Positions 34,360 to 45,319 are shown, counted from the first letter of the stretch. The stretch: 64,000 nucleotides of DNA from Erysipelothrix urinaevulpis (GCF_009828835.1 NZ_WTTB01000003.1:124001-188000); one strand, 5' to 3'. Notes: a model not told the origin generated them from the letters alone. A program made the numbers and translations.

Positions 34360-35190
34360 ATGAAAATTACCAAGGTTTTTAATAATAATTGTGTTGCGAC
34401 AGTTGTCGATAAGAATGAAGTAATTGTGACAGGATCAGGAATAGGTTTTCAAAAGAAAGTTGGTCATCATATTGATGAAGCTTTAATTGAAAAAACATTC
34501 CAAATCATGAATGAAAAAATGGCAGAATTTGAGCAACTTATCTCTAAAATACCTATCGAATATTTCATAACTACACGAAGAATTGTTGAATATGCAAATC
34601 AATACCTAGACGACTCGCTCAATGATTCAATCACTATTTCACTAACCGATCATATCTCTTATGCTGTTTTACGAGCTCAGGAAGATATTGTTCTACCTGG
34701 TCTATTTAATGATGAGCTTAAACTTTTTTATCCTGAAGAATATGAGGTAGGGCGATGGGCGTTAAGTCTTATTAATGAAAGCTACTCTGTGATATTACCA
34801 AACGATGAAATCGGCTACATTACCATTCATATTGTTAATGCGCGACAACACAATCATTCTTTACAAGCTCAGAATACTATGTTTTTTCTAAAAGAAATAC
34901 TCAACATTATTCAAAACGAGTTAGACGTTGAAATAAATAAAGATTCTCTTGCTTATTCACGCCTAACAACTCATTTAAAATACTTATCCCGACGAGTCTT
35001 TGGAAATGATGAAAATACTAAGGTTGAAACACTTGATGAGTTAACATTATTAATATCATCAAAACTTCATCATTACAATGCATGCGTCAATAAAATTGCA
35101 TCGTTTGTTTCTAAACGCTTCGAATATACTTTATCACTCGAAGAAAGAATGTACTTATCAATTCATTTATACCAAATCATCCAAAAATAA
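34360..35190 (+). CDS. LicT/BglG-family transcription antiterminator
   Basis: A 276-residue RNA-binding antiterminator. Residues 1-55 are the CAT domain (MKITKVFNNNCVATVVD, then GSGIGFQKKVG). Two PTS regulation domains follow, with the phospho-accepting histidines in SLTDHISYAVLR and YITIHIVNARQH (PRD1) and in LTTHLKYLSRR and YLSIHLYQ (PRD2). The start is ATG 34360, behind AGGAGGGG. It is convergent to the PTS permease gene at 35223, whose leader carries a RAT element, so it is most likely the regulator of that permease: sugar present, PRD1 dephosphorylated, RAT bound, terminator avoided. Confidence 0.9.
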   Translation: MKITKVFNNNCVATVVDKNEVIVTGSGIGFQKKVGHHIDEALIEKTFQIMNEKMAEFEQLISKIPIEYFITTRRIVEYANQYLDDSLNDSITISLTDHISYAVLRAQEDIVLPGLFNDELKLFYPEEYEVGRWALSLINESYSVILPNDEIGYITIHIVNARQHNHSLQAQNTMFFLKEILNIIQNELDVEINKDSLAYSRLTTHLKYLSRRVFGNDENTKVETLDELTLLISSKLHHYNACVNKIASFVSKRFEYTLSLEERMYLSIHLYQIIQK

Positions 35191-35224
35191 ACCAACTCTG
35201 AATTTAGAGTTGGTTTATTTTTTT
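35185..35224. terminator. Bidirectional terminator between antiterminator and PTS genes
   Basis: Perfect 15-bp stem AAATAAACCAACTCT / AGAGTTGGTTTATTT flanked by T and A runs. Confidence 0.93.
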
Positions 35225-36656
35225 ATTTTAATAACTTTTTAAATTCATCAGCAACAAATTGAACTTCAGTTCCAATAATCACATGAACTGACTGACCCCC
35301 TGGCTTCATAATTCCAGCTGATCCAGTCTTTTTAATGGCAACTTCATCAATCAAATCAAGATTCTCAAGTTCGAGTCTTAATCGTGTTGTACAATAATCA
35401 CTTGATACTACGTTTTCTTTACCACCTAAAGCAGTCAACACATCACGTGCTTGTTTCAAAAATCTTTCTTCTGAAGCAAATTCAACATCCATTTCAATGT
35501 GTTCTTCTCGTCCGGGTGTCATAAAATTAAACTTAACAATCAACACTCTGAATATTGCATAATAAACAAAGAAATAAAAGACTCCAAACACTAAGATCAT
35601 ATACGGATTATTCGCAAGTGGTAATCGTGAACTAAGAATAAAATCAACAAATCCAGCACTAAATCCAAACCCTGCTGTCCATTTTAATGTAGAGATAATA
35701 AATAAAGAAATACCCGTTAATACGGCATGAACAAAATATAAAAATGGTGCAACAAACATAAACGCAAATTCTAGTGGTTCAGTAACTCCTGTAAAGAATG
35801 CTGAGAATCCCGCGGCAAGCATTAGCGATCCTACTGTTTTCTTATTTTCTGGTTTGGCTGTTTGATACATTGCTAATGCAGCACCAACTAACCCAAACAT
35901 CATGACTGGAAAGAAACCTGCTTGATACATCCCCGTAACACCCTTAACACCAGTACTCCCCCAGAAATTACCAATATCATTAATCCCGATTGTATCAAAC
36001 CAAAAGACTGAATTTAATGCATGATGTAATCCAGTTGGAATGAGCAAACGGTTAAAAAACCCAAAGAGACCAGCACCAACTGGACCAAGATTTGAAATCG
36101 ATGTACCAAATGCAACAAGTGAACCATAAACCACTGGCCACACATAAAGTAATATTAAAGCAATTGGCATCATAATAACCGAAGTCATGATAGGTGCTAA
36201 GCGTTTACCACTAAAGAATGCAAGAGCAGTTGGCAATTGTTTCTTATGGAAACGGTTGTACATCATCGCACCAACAACCCCTGAAATAATACCAATAAAA
36301 GCATTGTTTATCTTGGCAAACCCTGGATCAACTTGATCAAGTGGAATACTTTGCAACATCGCAACATTTTCACTCTTTAATAAAGTTGTCAGCAATAAAA
36401 ATCCAATAAGTCCACTTAACGATGCGGCACCATCTTTATCTTCTGATAATCCATAAGCTAACCCTACCGCAAATATAATTGGTAGATTATCGATGATTGC
36501 CTTTCCTGAACTAATTAAAAATGCTGCAATGACACTATTTGCACCCCATCCGGATGGATCGATCCAATAACCAACCCCCATGAGCAGCCCAGCAGCAGGT
36601 AACACAGCAACTGGAAGCATCAAAGCACGTCCTAATTTTTGTAAATGTTTCATCAT
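35223..36656 (-). CDS. nagE: PTS EIICB permease, glucose/GlcNAc family
   Basis: A 477-residue membrane permease. The EIIC domain (1-375) has the glucose-family motifs LGRALMLPVAVLPAAGLLMG, TGLHHALNSVFWF and FTGVTEPLEFAFMFVAPFLY. The EIIB domain (395-477) carries the phosphorylated Cys422 in DYCTTRLRLEL. There is no EIIA, so it must borrow one. The GFFPVMMFGLVGAALAMY stretch and the presence of nagA and nagB in the same window favour N-acetylglucosamine, but glucose is possible; the symbol is a best guess. Expression is set by the RAT/terminator upstream and the LicT-like protein encoded convergently. Confidence 0.78.
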   Translation of the reverse strand: MMKHLQKLGRALMLPVAVLPAAGLLMGVGYWIDPSGWGANSVIAAFLISSGKAIIDNLPIIFAVGLAYGLSEDKDGAASLSGLIGFLLLTTLLKSENVAMLQSIPLDQVDPGFAKINNAFIGIISGVVGAMMYNRFHKKQLPTALAFFSGKRLAPIMTSVIMMPIALILLYVWPVVYGSLVAFGTSISNLGPVGAGLFGFFNRLLIPTGLHHALNSVFWFDTIGINDIGNFWGSTGVKGVTGMYQAGFFPVMMFGLVGAALAMYQTAKPENKKTVGSLMLAAGFSAFFTGVTEPLEFAFMFVAPFLYFVHAVLTGISLFIISTLKWTAGFGFSAGFVDFILSSRLPLANNPYMILVFGVFYFFVYYAIFRVLIVKFNFMTPGREEHIEMDVEFASEERFLKQARDVLTALGGKENVVSSDYCTTRLRLELENLDLIDEVAIKKTGSAGIMKPGGQSVHVIIGTEVQFVADEFKKLLK

Positions 36657-36701
36657 ATATCTTTACTCCTCCCCATTATGATGTGTACTGAAGCATATAA
36701 A

Positions 36702-36743
36702 AAGACCTACAAATATGGCGTAAGTGTCATATTTGTAGGTCTT
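36702..36743 (-). terminator. Leader terminator of the PTS gene
   Basis: Perfect 16-bp stem (36702-36717 with 36728-36743; arms AAGACCTACAAATATG and its complement) and a T-run on the leftward strand. It overlaps the RAT and is the default off-state. Confidence 0.92.
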
Positions 36744-36763
36744 GCCTTCTTCAGTAACAATCC
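36738..36763 (-). promoter_or_regulatory. RAT antiterminator-binding RNA site
   Basis: On the leftward strand the site reads GGATTGTTACTG, then AAGAAGGCAAGACC, the classic ribonucleic antiterminator sequence. Its last six bases are shared with the terminator stem, so antiterminator and terminator are mutually exclusive. Confidence 0.92.
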
Positions 36764-36854
36764 TATCTACATGCATAAGATTAACACATGTTGTAACCGC
36801 TGTCAATAGTTTTTGGTTCTTTGGTCTATACCTAGATTAAAAGAACACTCTGAT

Positions 36855-36889
36855 GAAAAAATAAACCCTGTCTTTTAAACAGAGTTTAT
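36855..36889 (-). terminator. Terminator of the trxA-CoADR-csoR operon
   Basis: Stem ATAAACcCTGT / ACAGaGTTTAT overlapping the csoR stop codon, with a T-run leftward. Confidence 0.82.
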
Positions 36890-37134
36890 CGTGATCTTAC
36901 CAATAAATTCACGGCATCTTCAACCAGTTTATCAGATGTCTCTGGTGATTCCATGGTTTCCATTAGATTATTGACAGCAACCAAGCTAATCACCTTTTCT
37001 ACACTAGAACGTACGGCCATCAGTTGTGTGAGGACATCCTGGCAAGCCGCATCATTATCGAGCATTTTAATAATTCCGCGTACCTGGCCTTCTGTTCTGC
37101 TAAGACGGTTTCTTAAATCTTTGTTGCAAATCAT
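36886..37134 (-). CDS. CsoR/CstR-family (DUF156) repressor
   Basis: An 82-residue all-helical metal- or thiol-sensing repressor (LRNRLSRTEGQVRGIIKMLD, DAACQDVLTQLMAVRSSVEKV). The first conserved cysteine, C31, is present. The His and second Cys of copper CsoR, or the second Cys of persulfide-sensing CstR, expected near 56 and 60, are Asn and Thr here. An extra cysteine, C3, lies at the N-terminus. It is the last gene of an operon with a CoA-disulfide reductase-rhodanese and a thioredoxin, which argues for persulfide or thiol sensing rather than copper. It likely binds ATACC-N6-GGTAT at 33760 and 39156. Confidence 0.87.
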   Translation of the reverse strand: MICNKDLRNRLSRTEGQVRGIIKMLDNDAACQDVLTQLMAVRSSVEKVISLVAVNNLMETMESPETSDKLVEDAVNLLVRSR

Positions 37135-37149
37135 GCAATCACTCCATTT

Positions 37150-38796
37150 CTATTTTTTACCTAGATTCTCTGGTTTCATTTTACCATAAATTCTCAACCC
37201 ACCATCAAGATTTTTAACTTTTAATCCTGATTGTTTCAAAATACGTTCGGCAGCATAACTTAATTGTCCACTAGCACAAGACGTAATAATTGTTTGATCA
37301 TAAGGTAATTCGTGCAATCGACACCTCAAAAAGTGTAAAGGGATGTTATGCGATCCTTTAATATGACCTTGATTATGACTTACACCATCACGAACATCAA
37401 GTAGGAATGCACCTTTCTCAAGCTCATCATCCAATTCAGACCATTGAATTGAATCACTAAGATTTTCTTTAATATTTAATGCAGCATAACCCAATAAGTT
37501 AATCATATCTTTTGCCGCACCATAAGGTGGAGCATAGGACAACTCTAATTCAGGTAGATCATCAATCGTTAACTTTGCTTTAATTGAAGTTGCTAGAACG
37601 TCTATCCGTTTATCAACACCTTCGTAACCAAAACCTTGTGCACCATAAATAACACCAGTATCTTTATTAAAGAGTAATTTAAATGTCATTGGCATCGCAT
37701 TAGGAAAATAAGAAACATGATGAGTTGATGTTACATGAACTGTTTCATAATCATAATTTAGTGCATCCAATTGCTTTTGATTTAGTCCTGTACTCGCAAA
37801 GGCTTGATTGAAAACTCTGACAATCGAGGTTCCAAGACTTCCTTTGTTTGAGCGTTCAATGCCTGAAATAATATCTGCGACTTGGCGTCCTTGTCGATTT
37901 GCAGGAGATGCAAGTGCAATTAGGACATCTTCATTTGTTATCGAATGTTTAACCGCGATTGCATCGCCAACAGCATAAATATTTGGATCCGAAGTTTGAT
38001 AATTAGCATCAACTTTTATACTTCCCTTAATCCCTAGTTCTAAACCTGCATCTTTCGCTAATTTATTTTCGGGTTGAACTCCAATCGAAAGAATCACTAA
38101 GTCCGCATTAATTTCTCGACCATCATCCAACACCACTGTTTTTTCTTTAAATTCAGAAGCGGCCTTGGAGGTGATTACATTAATGCCTTGATGAATTAAT
38201 TCATCTTGAGCATGGACTGCCATTTCTTTATCTAAGGGTGGTAAAATCTGATCTGCCATTTCAACAAGGCTAACTTTTAATCCTTTATTATGGAGGGATT
38301 CTGCCATTTCAACACCAATAAATCCACCACCAACAACAAGTGCATTTTTCACTTCATTATTCTTGATATAATTATCAATCGCATCTATATCAGGAATATT
38401 TCTTACCGAAAATATGTGGTTAAATTCATGAATCCCTTTTATATTTGGGATAATTGCCTTGGCGCCTGGCGATAAAATTAAGGCATCATATGCTAAATCA
38501 TAGGTATTATTTTCATCTTGAATAACAACCGTTTTATCTTCTTTATTGATTTTAATTACTTCACTCTTAACACGAATATCAAGTTGATACCGTGTATTCA
38601 ATACTTCTGGACGTTGAACAATTAAGTCTTCTCGATTGGGAATTTCTCTTGATATATAATAAGGTAATCCACAATTTGCAAAGGAAACATAAGGTCCTTT
38701 TTCAAGAACGACAATTTCAGCCATCTCATTCAATCGTCTTAAGCGTGTCGCGGCAGACATACCACCCGCAACACCGCCAACAATTACAATTCGCAT
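37150..38796 (-). CDS. CoA-disulfide reductase fused to rhodanese domain (CoADR-RHD)
   Basis: A 548-residue flavoprotein. Residues 1-440 are a CoA-disulfide/persulfide reductase with the FAD motif IVGGVAGGMSAATRLRRL, the single redox Cys42 in SFANCGLPYY, NADH motif VVGGGFIGVEMAE and dimer domain YAPPYGAAKDMINLLG. Residues 460-545 are a rhodanese domain with HNQGHIKGSHNIPLH and its catalytic Cys507 in TSCASGQLSY. Fusions of this type reduce CoA persulfide or sulfane sulfur and release sulfide. It lies 6 bases after trxA and 15 before the CsoR-type gene. Confidence 0.93.
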   Translation of the reverse strand: MRIVIVGGVAGGMSAATRLRRLNEMAEIVVLEKGPYVSFANCGLPYYISREIPNREDLIVQRPEVLNTRYQLDIRVKSEVIKINKEDKTVVIQDENNTYDLAYDALILSPGAKAIIPNIKGIHEFNHIFSVRNIPDIDAIDNYIKNNEVKNALVVGGGFIGVEMAESLHNKGLKVSLVEMADQILPPLDKEMAVHAQDELIHQGINVITSKAASEFKEKTVVLDDGREINADLVILSIGVQPENKLAKDAGLELGIKGSIKVDANYQTSDPNIYAVGDAIAVKHSITNEDVLIALASPANRQGRQVADIISGIERSNKGSLGTSIVRVFNQAFASTGLNQKQLDALNYDYETVHVTSTHHVSYFPNAMPMTFKLLFNKDTGVIYGAQGFGYEGVDKRIDVLATSIKAKLTIDDLPELELSYAPPYGAAKDMINLLGYAALNIKENLSDSIQWSELDDELEKGAFLLDVRDGVSHNQGHIKGSHNIPLHFLRCRLHELPYDQTIITSCASGQLSYAAERILKQSGLKVKNLDGGLRIYGKMKPENLGKK

Positions 38797-38802
38797 CGTT
38801 AA

Positions 38803-39117
38803 CTAAACAAGCTTACTTTCAAGGTATTGTTTCAAGTTTTCTTTTGGCTGAAATCCCATAACCTTTTCAAGTGGCTTTCCATCTTGAAATAAGATCATTG
38901 TCGGAATACTCATAATTCCAAATTCAGATGCTGTGTTACGATTTTCTTCTATATTTAATTTAGCAATCGTCACTTTACCTTCTAATTCTTCTGAAAGCTC
39001 GTCTAAAACCGGACTTAGCATTCGACATGGACCACACCATTCTGCCCAAAAGTCTACAAACACTAATCCCTTTGAAATCTCTTCTTTAAAGTTACTATCT
39101 GTTAATTGTACTGTCAT
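38803..39117 (-). CDS. trxA: Thioredoxin
   Basis: A 104-residue standard thioredoxin: VDFWAEWCGPCRMLSPVLDEL with active cysteines 28 and 31, cis-Pro in SIPTMILF and GFQPKENL at the end. It is the first gene of the persulfide-type operon, with the operator ATACCCCCTATGGTAT in its promoter, so it is a stress-induced rather than a housekeeping copy. It can reduce protein persulfides and supply electrons to the rhodanese cycle; this is inferred from context. Confidence 0.92.
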   Translation of the reverse strand: MTVQLTDSNFKEEISKGLVFVDFWAEWCGPCRMLSPVLDELSEELEGKVTIAKLNIEENRNTASEFGIMSIPTMILFQDGKPLEKVMGFQPKENLKQYLESKLV

Positions 39118-39152
39118 AAATAATCTCTCCTTCTCTTATGATTTACAAGTAC

Positions 39153-39181
39153 ATTATACCCCCTATGGTATATAAGTAAAG
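39153..39181 (-). promoter_or_regulatory. trxA operon promoter with CsoR/CstR-type operator
   Basis: The leftward -10 is TATAAT (complement of 39153-39158) with a weak -35 (CTTTAC, complement of 39176-39181). The operator ATACCCCCTATGGTAT at 39156-39171 overlaps the -10 and spacer. It has the same 16-base length and ATACC...GGTAT arms as the site at 33760. Confidence 0.8.
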
Positions 39182-39190
39182 TGCATTGCT

Positions 39191-39220
39191 CAAAAAAAAA
39201 CTACCAAAATCATGGTAGTT
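39191..39220 (-). terminator. Terminator of the atp-ktr operon
   Basis: Stem AACTACCA / TGGTAGTT with nine Ts leftward, beginning within the ktrA stop codon. Confidence 0.9.
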
Positions 39221-39890
39221 AATCAATCTCCTCAAGTTCCTTATATTTCTCTAAATCCTGTTCTTCAACTAAGACAACAAATAAATCGCCTTCTTGAATA
39301 ACATAGTCTGGTTGGATTAGTATTTGGAATTCCTGACTATTTTGACGTTTCATTCCTAGAATATTAAATCCATAAACTTGACGCATATTCAATTGGCTAA
39401 TGCTTTTGCCATGCCATTTTCCAATTGCGTGTATTTCAACAATATTATATTTGTCATCAATCTTTAATGAATCGATGATACTGTTTTTAGCAATTTCATT
39501 TCCCAATCGGCGTCCCATTTCAACCTCGGGAAGAACAATCCGATCGGCACCTACTTTTTTTAAGACCTCATAATAATCTCTATTTTTTGTTTTAACAATT
39601 ACGGTTTGTACACCTAGTTTTTTTAAGTTTAAAATCCCCATAATTGTGTCTTCTAAGCGTTCTCCAGTAGCAACAACAGCAACATCAGCACTGCCAATAT
39701 CCGCTGCTTCGAGTTGTTCTAATTTCGTAAAATCACCTTGCACTGCATGCCCAACAATATCCATCACACCTTCAACACATGTCATATTGCGATCCATCGC
39801 AATAACATCATGGTGATGTCTTCCTAATGTACGAGCAACTGAGGTTCCAAAGAGTCCTAATCCTAATACTGCAACGGTTTTCTTTTCCAT
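39219..39890 (-). CDS. ktrA: KtrA-type K+ uptake regulatory (RCK) protein
   Basis: A 223-residue cytosolic RCK protein. The N-terminal Rossmann domain has GLGLFGTSVARTLG and the acidic end of the second strand (AMDRN); the C-terminal RCK_C domain starts near 135 (NIVEIHAIGKWHGKSISQL). It binds ATP/ADP and gates KtrB. It follows ktrB after nine bases, closing the operon. The ribosome site is AGGAG. Confidence 0.94.
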   Translation of the reverse strand: MEKKTVAVLGLGLFGTSVARTLGRHHHDVIAMDRNMTCVEGVMDIVGHAVQGDFTKLEQLEAADIGSADVAVVATGERLEDTIMGILNLKKLGVQTVIVKTKNRDYYEVLKKVGADRIVLPEVEMGRRLGNEIAKNSIIDSLKIDDKYNIVEIHAIGKWHGKSISQLNMRQVYGFNILGMKRQNSQEFQILIQPDYVIQEGDLFVVLVEEQDLEKYKELEEID

Positions 39891-39899
39891 TTTTGTCTC

Positions 39900-41243
39900 C
39901 TATCCTACCAGAATATTTTCTTCTGGATATGAAATTAATGGTCTTCTCTCATCTGGATGAGCACTAAAGCTAATGAAGAAGGTCAAAAGACCAATACGTC
40001 CGGCAAACATCATAACAATAAGAATAATTTTTCCAATGCTACTTAAATGGGGTGTTAATCCCATTGTCAATCCAACAGTCCCAAAACATGAGACGACTTC
40101 AACTAAGATATATTCAATACCAAAGCCTTTTGGAATTGTTTCCGTTAATAATAATAACATTGTTGCGATCATAATCATACTAATACCAATAAAAATTATC
40201 AAAATTGCTTTTGATACTTTTTCTTTCGCAATGGCTCGATTACCGTATCGTACATCCTCATCATTAAATTTTGCTTTAATATACAAGGCTATGGTGGCAA
40301 ATGTTGTGACTTTAACCCCTCCACCTGTCGAACCTGAAGAGGCTCCAACAAACATTAATAAAATGGTAATAAACACACCAAAGTGTGAAACGTTCGCATA
40401 ATTAATGTTAGCATAACCAGCTGTTCGAGGTGTCACCGCCATAAAAAAGGTATTCATTAGCTGATTAGGAATACTTAACTCAGCAAAAGTACCGTGTCGT
40501 ATTTCACTAAATGATAATAAAATAAAACTGATAAGTAAGATGAATCCCGTTGTTTTCAATGTCAATCGTGTATGCAATAACAAACTTCTATGCTTTTTAT
40601 AGTTTAGGACATCTCGCCATACAATAAATCCTAATCCACCAAAAATAATAAGAAATGCAATCGTAAACATTACTAACGGATTTTGAGTAAAGCCTTCTAA
40701 ACTATTTCCAAATAAATCAAATCCAGCATTACAAAATGCTGAGATACTGTGAAATGCTGAAAAATAGACACCTTTGAAAAATCCAAATCGTGGAATAAAA
40801 TCAATGGATAAGATAAGCGCTCCAATAAATTGAACTGATAGTGAAAACTTTATAATGTATCGAATGATATTTTGAGCATCTTTTAAATTGTCTGTATTAA
40901 CTGCTTCTTTAACCAACAAACGTTGTTTAAGTGTTAATCGTTTCCCCATAAAAACAAAAACTAATACAATGATGGACATGAAACCAAGTCCACCTATTTC
41001 TATTAGTGTAATGATTACAGTCTTACCAAAATAAGACCAATGTTCTGCAGTATTTAGCGTTACTTGTCCAGTCACACATATGGCTGATGTCGCCGTAAAT
41101 AAAGCATCAATAAAATTTGTAAACTCACCACTACTTGAAGAAATAGGGAGAGACAAAAGAATTGCCCCAACAAATATGCAGGCAAAGAAACCAAATGCTA
41201 TTTGTTGGGGAATTGATAGATTTTTTAGGTATTTCGTGGTCAT
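39900..41243 (-). CDS. ktrB: KtrB-type K+ channel/transporter subunit
   Basis: A 447-residue membrane protein with the four M1-P-M2 repeats of Trk/Ktr/HKT proteins. The selectivity Gly are visible in each P-loop: SAICVTGQVTL, SAFCNAGFDLFG, TPRTAGYANI and SCFGTVGLTMG. The third repeat has the flexible Gly/Ser gate region GASSGSTGGGVK. By family knowledge Ktr systems take up K+ with Na+ dependence. The ATG overlaps the atpC stop by four bases, which ties it to the ATP synthase transcript, an arrangement I regard as unusual. Confidence 0.94.
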   Translation of the reverse strand: MTTKYLKNLSIPQQIAFGFFACIFVGAILLSLPISSSSGEFTNFIDALFTATSAICVTGQVTLNTAEHWSYFGKTVIITLIEIGGLGFMSIIVLVFVFMGKRLTLKQRLLVKEAVNTDNLKDAQNIIRYIIKFSLSVQFIGALILSIDFIPRFGFFKGVYFSAFHSISAFCNAGFDLFGNSLEGFTQNPLVMFTIAFLIIFGGLGFIVWRDVLNYKKHRSLLLHTRLTLKTTGFILLISFILLSFSEIRHGTFAELSIPNQLMNTFFMAVTPRTAGYANINYANVSHFGVFITILLMFVGASSGSTGGGVKVTTFATIALYIKAKFNDEDVRYGNRAIAKEKVSKAILIIFIGISMIMIATMLLLLTETIPKGFGIEYILVEVVSCFGTVGLTMGLTPHLSSIGKIILIVMMFAGRIGLLTFFISFSAHPDERRPLISYPEENILVG

Positions 41244-41629
41244 TGTCTTAATTTCAACCTCGCTAGAGAACGTTGAAGCGCAAGCTCTGCTCGTCGCATA
41301 TCAACTGAATCTTGTTTTTCTTTTAAACGTTCTTCTGCTCTCTGTTTTGCTTTTTCTGCACGGTTAAAGTCAATATCTGTTTGGCTTTCCACTGCATTCA
41401 CTAAGAGCAGTCCTTCGTTATTTTCAAATGTAAATAACCCCTCAGAAAGGAAAAACTTTGTTGTTTCACCTTTGACTTTATAATACATGATTCCAATGGT
41501 CAATGGCAAGACAGTTGCCATATGATTTGAAAGCATGGTCCGCTGACCATCAATTGTTGGTAAGGTAATTGAGTCTATCTCAAGTTCACTGTAAACACCT
41601 TCTGGACTTACAATTCTTAAGTTAAACAT
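41240..41629 (-). CDS. atpC: ATP synthase epsilon subunit
   Basis: A 129-residue epsilon subunit: the N-terminal beta sandwich (FNLRIVSPEGVYSELEIDSITLPT, HMATVLPLTIG) and the C-terminal helix pair (AEKAKQRAEERLKEKQ, AELALQRSLARLKL), which can inhibit hydrolysis. It is the last atp gene, five bases after atpD, and overlaps ktrB. Confidence 0.95.
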   Translation of the reverse strand: MFNLRIVSPEGVYSELEIDSITLPTIDGQRTMLSNHMATVLPLTIGIMYYKVKGETTKFFLSEGLFTFENNEGLLLVNAVESQTDIDFNRAEKAKQRAEERLKEKQDSVDMRRAELALQRSLARLKLRQ

Positions 41630-41634
41630 AACTA

Positions 41635-43023
<1,389 letters not shown>

Positions 43024-43806
43024 CTAACTTACCTCCATTCCTGAAACAATTTCAGATATTTCCTGGGTAATTGCTTCTTGACGTGCTTGGTTATATGATC
43101 TTTGTAGTTCTTCAATCATATCTTGCGCACTGTCTGTTGCTTTTTCCATCGCTATTCGTCGAGTCGTATGCTCACTAACTTTCGACATTAAAAAGCTATA
43201 ACGAATTAAACTATTTAATGTTTGTTTGACTAACATTTTTGATGTTTCTTCAAAATTTGGTTCATAGATTACATCGTCTCTTTGATCTTTAATTTGTGTC
43301 CACAACGGATAGTGATTAAACATCATTTCAACTGAACCTTTATATTCGGGAATAATTGTAATAATATTCTTTTTCCCAATGTATGTACTGACTTCTTTAA
43401 CAATCTCATCAAGGTCTAAGCGTTCACTCGATACAGCATCGTTAATAATTGGAATTCCTTTTTTTATCATTAAATCATGGAACTGAGTGCCATATGTAAG
43501 GACTTCATCTCCATCTTCGATTGTTGCAAGAACTTGTTTCATTAAACCCTGTGTATAAGCTGAGCATAAGCCTAAATCAGGCATAAAAATAACATATAGT
43601 TTATCTAAATCACTGTGTTCCTTCTCGAATGGCAAGAATTGATCGGAGACACCACTAACTGCTTCAAAATACGGTTCAAACTCATTCAAATAACGGCGAT
43701 ATTTCTGTAATTTTGATAACGAAACGAGTTTCATCGCTTTTGTTATTTTCTGAGTTGAGGTAATAGAATTAATTCGTTGTTTAATTCCTGCAGTATTAGA
43801 CGCCAT
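43024..43806 (-). CDS. atpG: ATP synthase gamma subunit
   Basis: The rotor shaft of F1 (260 residues), with the N-terminal helix [28 protein letters not shown] and the C-terminal helix [34 protein letters not shown]. It is shorter than typical (about 285), mainly through trimmed loops in the Rossmann-like middle. It overlaps the alpha gene by 11 bases. Confidence 0.95.
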   Translation of the reverse strand: MASNTAGIKQRINSITSTQKITKAMKLVSLSKLQKYRRYLNEFEPYFEAVSGVSDQFLPFEKEHSDLDKLYVIFMPDLGLCSAYTQGLMKQVLATIEDGDEVLTYGTQFHDLMIKKGIPIINDAVSSERLDLDEIVKEVSTYIGKKNIITIIPEYKGSVEMMFNHYPLWTQIKDQRDDVIYEPNFEETSKMLVKQTLNSLIRYSFLMSKVSEHTTRRIAMEKATDSAQDMIEELQRSYNQARQEAITQEISEIVSGMEVS

Positions 43807-45319
43807 GATATCCCGCCTGGAATTCGTTCAAGCAGCCATCCATTACAGTTTTAATTTTTTCAATCAATGCGTCATCAAGTTTAAATTCTTCACGTATTTC
43901 ATCAAGAATATCTTGGTGTTCTTTTTCAAAACGTTGATGAATAAACTTTTCAAATGCAAGAACATCTTTAACAGCAAGTTTATCCAAATAACCATAACGG
44001 TTAAGGAATAAACTTAAAACCATTAACTCATGTTCAACTTTATTCAATGCACCTTGTTTAAGTAATTCTGTTAAACGATCACCATGATCAATCGTTGCTT
44101 GTGTTTGCTCATCAATATCTGAACTAAATTGAGCAAAAGATTGCAGTTCATGATAAGTTGCTAATTCAAGTTTTAAGGATGCTGCAACGTGTTTCATTGC
44201 TGATGTTTGAGCTGCAGAACCAACACGCGAAACAGACATACCACTATCAACCGCTGGACGAACACCACTATTAAATGAATCCAAGTTCAAGAATAGTTGA
44301 CCATCCGTAATTGAAATAACATTCGTTGGAATATAAGCAGAAATATCACCTGCTTGTGTTTCGATTATCGGTAAAGCAGTCATTGAACCACCACCATAAT
44401 TATCATTTAGCTTAGCTGAACGTTCTAAAAGACGTGAATGAAGATAGAAAACATCTCCTGGATATGCCTCACGTCCTGCTGGACGACGAAGTAGAAGTGA
44501 AATGGTACGGTATGCAACAGCATGTTTTGACAAGTCATCATAGACAATTAAAACATCATCACCATTATCCATCCAATATTCACCAATCGCACACCCTGTA
44601 TAAGGCGCCATATATTGCAACGGTGCAAGTTCACTTGCAGTACTTGAGACGATCACTGTATAGTCTAATGCGTCGTGTTCTTTTAGTTTTTCAACGACCA
44701 TTGCAACGGTTGATGCTTTTTGACCAATCGCTACATAGATACATTTTACACCTTGACCTTTTTGGTTAATGATTGCATTCAGTGCAATACTAGTTTTTCC
44801 TGTTTGGCGATCACCAATGATAAGTTCACGTTGACCTTTCCCAATTGGAATCATTGAATCAACAACTTTTAATCCCGTATGAAGTGGCTCATGAACACTT
44901 TCACGTGTCATAACTCCTGGAGCAATTCGTTCAATTGGACGTGTTTCCACAGATTCAATGTTGCCCTTACCATCAATCGGTTGGCCTAATGCATCAACAA
45001 CACGCCCAAGTAATTGATCCCCAACACCCACTTCAATAATTTTATTCGTACGATACACAGTATCGCCTTCTTTAATGTTTTGATCATTTCCTAATAAAAC
45101 TACACCAACTTGATTTTCTTCTAAGTTCAAAGCCAAGCCATAAACTTCATTATCAAATTGTAACATTTCACCTGCAAGGACTTGATCTAAACCACGAACA
45201 AAAGCAATTCCATCACCAACTTTAAAGACTGTTCCAACATCTACACTAGAATTGTCAAATTCGATGGTAGAAATTTGTTCTTTCAACATCTGTAAAATGT
45301 TTTCAGATTGTTTACTCAT
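43796..45319 (-). CDS. atpA: ATP synthase alpha subunit
   Basis: A 507-residue non-catalytic alpha subunit. The nucleotide-binding loop is GDRQTGKT at 169-176, and the Arg finger region reads [11 protein letters not shown] with the upstream SVSR. It overlaps the delta gene by eight bases and the gamma gene by eleven, as in compact operons. Confidence 0.97.
   Translation of the reverse strand: MSKQSENILQMLKEQISTIEFDNSSVDVGTVFKVGDGIAFVRGLDQVLAGEMLQFDNEVYGLALNLEENQVGVVLLGNDQNIKEGDTVYRTNKIIEVGVGDQLLGRVVDALGQPIDGKGNIESVETRPIERIAPGVMTRESVHEPLHTGLKVVDSMIPIGKGQRELIIGDRQTGKTSIALNAIINQKGQGVKCIYVAIGQKASTVAMVVEKLKEHDALDYTVIVSSTASELAPLQYMAPYTGCAIGEYWMDNGDDVLIVYDDLSKHAVAYRTISLLLRRPAGREAYPGDVFYLHSRLLERSAKLNDNYGGGSMTALPIIETQAGDISAYIPTNVISITDGQLFLNLDSFNSGVRPAVDSGMSVSRVGSAAQTSAMKHVAASLKLELATYHELQSFAQFSSDIDEQTQATIDHGDRLTELLKQGALNKVEHELMVLSLFLNRYGYLDKLAVKDVLAFEKFIHQRFEKEHQDILDEIREEFKLDDALIEKIKTVMDGCLNEFQAGYHGV

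Noticed and set aside
36702-36763. T-box or other riboswitch before the PTS gene
   Set aside because: The sequence is fully explained by a RAT overlapping a terminator stem.
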